Under the pieces are notes generated by a model. The model worked only from the letters and a program-made list of their open reading frames with translations, searched no databases and was not told the DNA's origin. From Arachnopeziza araneosa (lineage: Eukaryota; Ascomycota; Leotiomycetes; Helotiales; Arachnopezizaceae), in the NCBI GenBank assembly GCA_003988855.1, contig QYAI01000036.1, positions 1 through 64,000 on the forward strand: DNA of 64,000 nucleotides. The letters run 5' to 3'. Made by a program: the position numbers and the translations under genes. Within the stretch, counting starts at the first letter, position 1. Every line of letters starts with the position of its first letter. Positions 56,322 through 64,000 of this stretch are shown piece after piece.

Positions 56322-59300
56322 ATTGCTAACCAATGGCCTCATGTAAATGGACTCTAGGGTCGTCTCAGGTATTTGATGGCTCAGCAATCGTCAAAATTGG
56401 CGGCTAACTTCCAACAAGATATTCCCTTCAATTGGACATGTCGTCCTCAACTTCTTTAAGTATACGCCTCTCAATATCGACCGCAAACTATGGTTTGTTT
56501 CTAGACCTCGAACACACCCCCGATATCCAAACCTCGATACCCTTCATCAGCATAGGCCAAACAAGATATTTTCGAGAACCACGCTGATTTCTTTTTCATG
56601 CAGGAGCCTCGTTTCTGGCTTAGTGATCATTGTTTCTCTTTTCCCACAGAAGTTGAGAACTTGGCTCCTGATATACCACTGATTGCACATAGGCCAATCT
56701 TACCTGTACACAGATTCGGTCCCTTTTTCGAATTGCAGCCTTTACTAGATAGAGAATGAAAAAATCTAAAATGGGCCTAAGTTTATGAAGTGTAAGCTCG
56801 GCGTGCTATTTGTTTTGCCTAATCTTGAAGTCTAATGTGGCTTGCTGCTACTTTGCCAAAATGTATTTATTCCAACGACAACACGTGACCAATTCGAATC
56901 TCTGAATATCAACACCTGCATGCGTTTAGTGCTACTTGTCTTCACATTCTCGTTCTCTCTTCCTCGCTCAACATTAAAAATGACATCTCTAGAAAGATTA
57001 CTTAGACAGGTCTCAAGTGAAAGCTACCACCATTGAGCTCTCTCTCAGACGCCTCAAAATATCTTTTTCAAATATTCTATAACACTAATTATTTTATACA
57101 CTTAACGTGAATTGACTCAATAGTCAGTTATCCCATAGTTTTACACTATAAAGCCGGTGTGCGTCTTTGACATTGGATGCAAAAGTTACGCTATCTACCT
57201 TTCAGCCCTTTTATCAAGCCAGCTCAAGTAAGATGCGACGAGCTTTAACATGGCTACACTGGATATGAGTGCGAGCTTAAATAGCGAGGTAGATAATTCA
57301 TGCTACTTCATTATTTTTACTATTTCTGTAACGATTTGTAACAAAATACACTGCTCAATTAGAGTGTGTCTCCACTATAGCTGATTTGAAGCTTGCACGT
57401 CGAGATTTGAAAGACTAGCTCGGTAGCTCGTAGGCTAAAAGTAGGAAAACTGTCCTTAGATCATGATTTTGCTTCTTCGGAGTATTGTTCACTAACCCGC
57501 TTCTGTTTGCCACACAAGCCTATGAGAGTGAAGTCCTCTTAAGGTTTATATTTGCGGTACCAAGATACGAAAGAATATTGAAGGACTAGATCCTTTCCTT
57601 CGGAGATTCTGGTATGATCAAGGCACTGTAAAGCCTGATCTAGATCTTACACGTTCTGCGTCTAGTTGACAAGGAAAGAGAGGAAGGACTAAGCACAATA
57701 TATACTGCCAACGATGTTATCAACGACGCGATGTTCTCTCAGTGAACGAGCTACAGACTGGGAAATAACGAGCTGCGAGGCATCGGCTCAGTGAACCCTT
57801 TTGCAATCGAGCTAGTCAATTCTTTCCTCAATATACCACAAACGACACCTTCAATTTCTTTCAATCACACAAGATTTTACTCGAGGCGGGAAAAATTCGT
57901 CGCCGAAAGAAAAAAATCAAAACTGCAAAATGTTAATATTCGTCTTAAGCAAGCACTTAAAACTTATAATGCAGAGCTCGTAGATGCTCATCTTTTATTG
58001 TCTATAGTTTTTATTGACTTTATTAGAGTAAAGAGTGTAGTATTTAAGCTTCGACTTTACGATTTCCTAACGCTTTGGCGAAGACGAATTTTGACCGCCT
58101 CGACTTTTAAACGTCACCAGCACCAGATAACCATTTGGAGGAAGCGATACGTAGTAAATGTCATCTTCAGTCCATTTTTTTTATTTGATACTTGCTGTGC
58201 CTACTTGGACTATGGCGTGCTTTCTCTGGTAGTGATTTGTTGATGTCACCAAGAGTGTGTACTCCAACTTGATGTCAAGTCGCGGATGAAAACCACGTCT
58301 TCACCGATGCTCCTGATTCATCTTTAACGATATTCAACACCTTCTGGATGACAACAGTGTTTTGCTAGTAGTGTTCTCAGTCTTTGAGATTTCATAATAT
58401 GCGGATCATTATAAACCCTTCCCAGTGGGAAGTTCAGTCGTTGTTTGATGTAGCACCTTGACTGGTGAGACAAATAATCTGAAGCTCATACATCACCGTT
58501 CTTTGAGTTACTGCTGCATTTTATGACCAATAATAATTGTCAACTCGTGCTCAGCTTCATCATCTGCGCTCCAGCTGATCTTTTTTGGAAAAAAACTCTG
58601 CCAGGTACGCTGCCACCTTTCCTTCGGTAGAATATGCATTGTAGTCGTCTCGGATAATTGCTAATCAAGTACAAGAAAATTCTCAGATACAATACAAGAC
58701 AATTGTTTCTCTGGGTTCCTATCATTTGCAGCCACTCCCTTGGACCTGAATGACACGCTTCAGGTAAGCTCCACCCCTCGCTTTGGTCAAATCCCTCTCT
58801 TCGTTTGAGTTGAAGGTTATGCTTAACTTCAACCACTATCTGTGCGAGTCTTCTACGAGACTAAAGTCATTGCTATTTATCTGACGCCATCAAGAGCTGC
58901 GATTTAAAGTTAAAATTGAATCTTTGGTTGTATTTAACTGGAAATCGTACCTCCATTTCTATCCGAGCTTCCCAACCCCATTGGAAAAGATCTCATTGAG
59001 CTAACTTGCCTTTGTAAAGTATCTCAGCTTAACATTTCATCACTGATAGAAAGTTGCAGCCTACATGAATAATACTATCAGGAGCCTCAGGTATGACACC
59101 CTCACCTCAGTTGTGCTATTTTTTTCCTAAGAGAATATTCAACAGAAGTCATTGGGTACGGGTGCAATACTCAAACAATCATACATAAGCTAGTCTGGTT
59201 ATCCTGCTCAAAAGCCGCGTATGATTTGGAACAGCAAAACAAAAGGTATGCACCTAAATTTCAAGCCATCCCCTTGCTCTTTCATATATCATGCAACAGC

Positions 59301-60307
59301 CGGCAGCAGAGTATTTTCGCCACGATACTAGGCATCTCAAAGAATCTGACTCCCAGATGTCGTTCGGAAAAATGGAAACACCGAGAAATCAGCTCTCTGT
59401 CTTCGTTGGTAAGGCCTTCTCCCAATTTCCAATTGCAGGGCCATGCTTAATAAGATACAAACATACCGAAGTTCATGCAATATACTTAGCACCAATGTAA
59501 GTTAGATACTACCAAAATGCTCCAAATGAAGCGTACCCTTCGGTGCTAACTTAGGGCTCTCCGACAGGTTTACTTTTGCACTTAACAAATAGAGTACTTA
59601 CTCACTGCGCGCTTCAGCACAAATACTTATATTAAGCAAAACCCTCTTTACATAGGCGAGCCACCTCCCTCGGCAGATTTTTGCTATTCAGACTTGCAAC
59701 AACTTAATCATTAGATATACTGATATCTTTAGCATCTCACTCTCAAGGAAATTTCTGAATACCACTGACTATCAAATATAGCCGCTAGTTCTAATTTAAG
59801 CATTGATTTGATACGAAAGTTGATTTTGCTTTAGGAATTAAGTAAGAATCGGAAGGATTTGAGGCTATCCTCAGTGTACCTTACTAACAGAAAGAGGGGG
59901 AAGGTTCTTCTCAACTGCTGCCTTACTTCGAAGTACATGTTTATTAAGCACGGCCGAGCTTCTTGCCCGGTGTTAGATGTGGGCCAAAAGTACCAAGAGC
60001 CAAAACTAAAATTAAAAGGAGAAATTCTTGGAACCTCGAGGTTTCATTGCTAGGAATTTGGCAAGTAAGTTCGTCCGCATTTCGCCTGTTCTATTCCATA
60101 GCCATCGACGCTTCTGCCCTTATCTGTTCCTCGGGAGGCATAAAGAAAGGGTGGTGTCATTGGAACCATCCATAACTTCTCGGATTCACCTTTCGAAGTT
60201 TAAAGCGAAATCCCAACCTTAATTTTTTTCCGTCAACCTCTGGTAGCCATCCTTTAGATCGGACACAAATATTAGACGGGAGTCCATGAATCCATAAGTC
60301 ATCAAAG
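56322..60307. other. 4-kb gene-poor, AT-rich region
   Basis: The first few hundred bases carry the 3' end of the RBM39-like gene. Beyond that I find only short, mutually overlapping frames. The longest, plus strand 57791-58243 (150 residues, rich in Lys, Arg, Phe and Leu), matches no family I know and has no supported start or splice sites. AT-rich DNA with scattered stops is compatible with decayed repeats but no element is recognisable. The final 300 bp hold the promoter of the next gene. Confidence 0.4.
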
Positions 60308-62573
60308 ATGTCATATACCAATTCTAACAAACAAACAGAACCAAATCAACCTCCTTCAGGCCTCATTAGAGCTTTATTACAAACCGGTCGACAGAAAGGC
60401 AGCTCTGCGACGCCAGGACCAGTTTCACCGGTGCCGAATCGAAATTACAAGATTCAAGGACTAGTCAACAAAATGAATAATCCATCACTAGACCAAGAGC
60501 AAAGTCCGACAAATAACCGATCTGTTCGATCTTCAGTTTCACAGAGTGCACAACAGCAACGTAGTCGCAATGACTTGACGCAGGGTGGTCTATCACAGAA
60601 CCAAAGTAGAAGGGCTCAAGAGCAGATTTTTCAGTCGAGAACTGAATCTTTTCGGCCACTTACCCAAAGTATGAGCTCTAACCAAAGTTTGAGATCAAGC
60701 AATGGCCAGAGCAACCAAGAATCCAAACACACTGCTACAGGATACGGAGATCCTCCTTCCTCCATCAATTCCAGTGGTCAGCCTCAGCATCACCTTCGCG
60801 GTTCTGTGGCTCGTGAGAATTTGTCCTCCCAGGTAACTCATATGCAAGCTGTAAGAGAGCTGAAACTTCCCATTTATCTTTACTGATTTTTTAAGCCTAT
60901 CACGGTATCGTCAATGTCTGCACAGATGCAAAAACGATTTGGCGAATTTAAGCAGAGAATCGAGAGCAAGCCTGGAGTCACCAATGAAGCGAAACTCTCG
61001 TTGGTCAATGACGTTTCCCTACTAAGCCAAGAATATGATGCATGGCAGAGATCTCTCCAACAGGAGATGGACAGGTTGCAAGACGCAAAAGAAAGCTACT
61101 ATGGCCAGCTTCAAAAGGGTAGAGAGCAAGTTAAAAACGCACTCGCTGATCGCGACAGATTCGGCAGTGACAGAGAGACACTTCAGAGAGTCGTGGATGA
61201 TCTGCGATCTAAGCTTCAGAGACATGAGAACGAGTTGGACGAAAGCAATGAAAAGTGGAAGCGAATTCAATCGGATTTGACCTCAAGAATCAAAGTCATG
61301 GATGAACAGCTTAGTGCAAAGCAAGCTCTATGGCTTGAGTCTCACCAAGAACCTATCACGAAACGAGAGGCCATGAAATCTGTTGTTGACCCATTCTCTT
61401 CTCCAGTCAAAAACCAGACTGTGTTCAATGATAGTGGGTATCTCGGTAATTCAGATCATGCGCCTCTTACTATGCTTGAAGGAAATGCACCACTCAGCGA
61501 AGCTTCATTGAACCAGCTTGACAAGGCCAATAATATCCACGAGCGCCGTAGTCTTCGTCGTCAGCCAAACCTCAACACCACTCAGCTGGGATCAGAGAGA
61601 CCGAGTCAACGTCCGGCTGGCCCTGCCGCTTACACAAAATTGGGCGAAGTTCACGAACACACCGGGCCTAGAACCCCACCAGGATCTCAAGCCCTTATCG
61701 TACACAAGTCAGAACAGGATGTGGCTACTGAGTACAAGGCGGACTACCAATCCATGTATGGCATGATCGAAGGTTGGGTCAGAACATACTGTGATAAGCC
61801 GTCCACTGATGTCGACGCAAATTTACACAGGACGCATCCCAAGGTTTGGGAATTTCTGATGAGTTTGACTTATTCCAACTCTCGTAGAGATGCCCATGTT
61901 CACTGCATCGCCCTTCTCGGTGACCCTAATGCAAGATATTGGTTTGTTATGAGAGCGGCCATCTCATATCTGGTTAGAGATATTATCAGTGTCAAAACTT
62001 GGAAAAGTTTCAACGAGGCGATGGACAGAACAATTGATGAGTCGATGAATGCACTATCTGAACGAGGTATGTTCTCTTGTATCTGCTGTCCATCGACAAT
62101 GCTGAATTTGAATAGGTCTAGCTGTTGACCGCCGTCAAAACTTTGTCGACAACATTCATAGGTCAATTCAGACGATCGTAACTCATCCCGACTACAATAA
62201 GTTCCGCTCCTTGAATCTTAACCGACACTCCAAAGGCCTCCGTGACATGCTTAGTCCGCTTCTCAATGTAGGCTGCGATCGTCAAAAAGCTGGCCGAGAT
62301 CTTGGTATTATTGTCATCAAGGCATGGGACTTCTCGGCTAAGGTTTTCACCTCGCACTTGACATTTTCTGTCATATTCCCAGAATTAGGCTCCAAGTTTG
62401 TTGCTGGTACCATGATCGCAAAGGATCAACCAAATGTCAACCCAGTTCAGCTGCAGATCAACCAAACCCGCTTGAGACTCGTTATCACTCCCGTTGTCAC
62501 ATTGAGAGACGATCGCGGCACTACTATCCGAGCCAAGAATCTCCATAACTCCTTCGTCTTGACGATGGCTTAA
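60308..62573 (+). CDS. Coiled-coil protein of unknown function
   Basis: Three exons (60308-60832, 60926-62066, 62116-62573) join in frame to 707 residues; both junctions keep the frame (SSQ|MQKRFGEF and SERG|LAVDRR). The N-terminal 170 residues are disordered and rich in Ser, Gln and Asn. A Lys/Glu/Arg-rich coiled coil follows (about residues 190-310: SQEYDAWQRSLQQEMDRLQD, DRDRFGSDRETLQRVVDDL). The C-terminal half looks like a folded helical domain (YKADYQSMYGMIEGWVRTYC, HRTHPKVWEFLMSL, CIALLGDPNARYWFVMRAAI, DRTIDESMNALSE, HSKGLRDMLSPLLN). The C-terminal domain reads like a conserved ascomycete region of unknown function. I do not recognise a family by name. Confidence 0.75.
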
Positions 62574-64000
62574 TCAAACCAAAAAATACCCGTCTGTTGA
62601 TAGCATCAGCGAATCTCCTTTCCATTCCAGAGGATATGGGTACTTCGTGTTCTTAGCTAAGGCATTATCCCTGAACTTTCAACTTCATGAGTCCTGATCA
62701 CCTCATCCGAATGTCTGATCGTCTTCTGGCACTAACATGTTTATTTACCGCTGAAACATATTTATGAGGCTTGAAATTTCGTCTCGCGCCTCGTTAGAGC
62801 GATACCTATCGTTTCTGGACATGATTCTCTTGATATTATTCTCTTACTTGGGTTTCAACTCGAGATCTTCGACATTATGCAGCTCCTTGCCAACCATAGT
62901 GCTGCTCTAGGTCTTTCGCAACAACTTTCCGTCGTCCTACACCAAAAAATCTCACGTACTCCATCGTCTCTCTTATCAAAAGTTTCGAGCTCACACCGCT
63001 CAGATATATTAACTGGACTGGCTACCTAGATCATCAAATCTCATGCACCTTTGGCGAAGATCTACGTCTTGTCATCTTGTCTCTCAGACGAAAACATGGA
63101 TGGATATCCCCTCCTGTTGGTGCTGCGTACTAGACTGCTCCTATACGCCGTTTAGAGGCTCGCGCTTCTTGATGGTAACCTATTACTGCCACTTAACAAA
63201 GATCTTAATTCTTTTCAACGATCCGTGTGACCTTTACGACCCAGTTCTGGCCCCGCCATCTCTTGGATGCAAATGGTTCCTTACCCAGCTCTCTCGTGTT
63301 CTTCTTCTTTTCTGTGCTGCTCGAGCTGGTTGATGGTGGGTGAGCATCGGATACTTAATTGGTGGGATGGAATCGATGGCTGGATCGGAAGGGTTCCTTT
63401 GGTGTAGGTTTACTCAGGATCTTGGGGTAGGATCAGTGCTCGCCCGATCTGCGCTCCAGAGTGGCGGATGCCGTAGTTGCCTTTCTTCATGGCGTAGATA
63501 CACAAAATGAAAATTTTCTTTGAACCGTAGTCTATGAATGATCGGCGAATGTTAGGAGAATGTCGATTCTCTGATTTTTTGGACTCGGATTCACTAGCAA
63601 TATCTGATAATTCGTACTATTTCCGGCGATTGATAATTTCTAAGTGAGACGAACTGAGTAGTAAAGAAAGAACTAGAAAGGCTAGGTCTATTTGATTGTA
63701 GAAGTAGGTATGTAGACACTATGCATGGTTGTCTAGGGAGAATATCTAATTTTAATGATTGATTGATTGGGTAGAAAATCTAATGTCTAATTTAGGGTAT
63801 TTCTGTCCCAGATTTCTCGCCCCAACACCAGAGAATGCAAAGCATTGGCCAAATGTAAATATGTACAAGAATTGAAGTAGTAGAAAAAAAAGAAGAAGCT
63901 CTGAAGAAGTTGGAATGAGAGTGAAAGGAAGTGGTTGTTATCTTCTCCTGATTTCGCCGCTGGCAGGTCTGCGATCAAGCCTTTTCACTACTGCACCAAG
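62574..64000. other. Right-end intergenic region
   Basis: The frames at 63043-63333 (plus) and 63787-63978 (minus) have no recognisable domain. The segment has many short T-rich stretches, as in 3' regions. The last 50 bp could be the start of a gene that continues outside, but nothing supports it. Confidence 0.4.

Overview
The window is nuclear DNA of a filamentous ascomycete, most likely a leotiomycete (Helotiales-like). The evidence is: protein-coding genes on both strands with 0-6 introns, mostly 45-65 nt, with GT-AG ends and CTRAC-type branch points; fungal-specific families (DUF6601, the ascomycete BTB family, HET-C, KRE2/MNT1 mannosyltransferase, an orotidine decarboxylase with the insertion typical of filamentous fungi, an eqolisin-like secreted protein); and no operons. 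The exact genus cannot be read from the sequence alone. One N is present at base 71.

Layout. 1-3.3 kb: a minus-strand NLR-like gene (alpha/beta-hydrolase + NACHT + WD40) that runs off the left edge and carries an in-frame stop. 3.9-4.8 kb: a DUF6601 membrane protein. 4.8-7.4 kb: a gap holding a 28-bp perfect palindrome and, at its right end, heat-shock elements in front of an intronless cytosolic Hsp70 (7.4-9.4 kb). 10.3-11.4 kb: orotidine-5'-phosphate decarboxylase. 11.4-14.8 kb: gene-poor. 14.8-20.9 kb: an eqolisin-like secreted protein (seven exons), a BTB-domain protein and a Thr-rich membrane protein. 21.6-31.5 kb: GT15 mannosyltransferase, DUF4604 protein, YEATS protein TAF14, RanBP1, and a large unknown membrane protein. 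32.6-41.6 kb: peroxisomal 3-ketoacyl-CoA thiolase (with a visible PTS2), glycerol kinase, an acidic orphan and an NRAMP metal transporter. 42.5-47.9 kb: TAF4 and the mRNA 3'-end endonuclease Ysh1/CPSF73, transcribed divergently. 49.3-56.3 kb: HET-C, sphingolipid fatty-acid 2-hydroxylase and a three-RRM splicing factor (RBM39/Rsd1 type). 56.3-60.3 kb: a 4-kb gene-poor stretch. 60.3-62.6 kb: a conserved-looking coiled-coil protein of unknown function.

Functionally the window is mostly housekeeping: RNA polymerase II initiation (TAF4, TAF14), mRNA processing (Ysh1, RBM39-like), Ran transport, protein folding, pyrimidine synthesis, lipid and glycerol catabolism, sphingolipid hydroxylation, protein mannosylation and Mn/metal uptake. 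Accessory or fast-evolving content consists of the NLR-like gene, the HET-C homologue, the secreted eqolisin-like protein and several orphans. I do not see a convincing new multi-gene system. The best leads are the damaged NLR, the palindrome, the small hairpin element near 42.0 kb, the phased heat-shock elements and the unknown large proteins.
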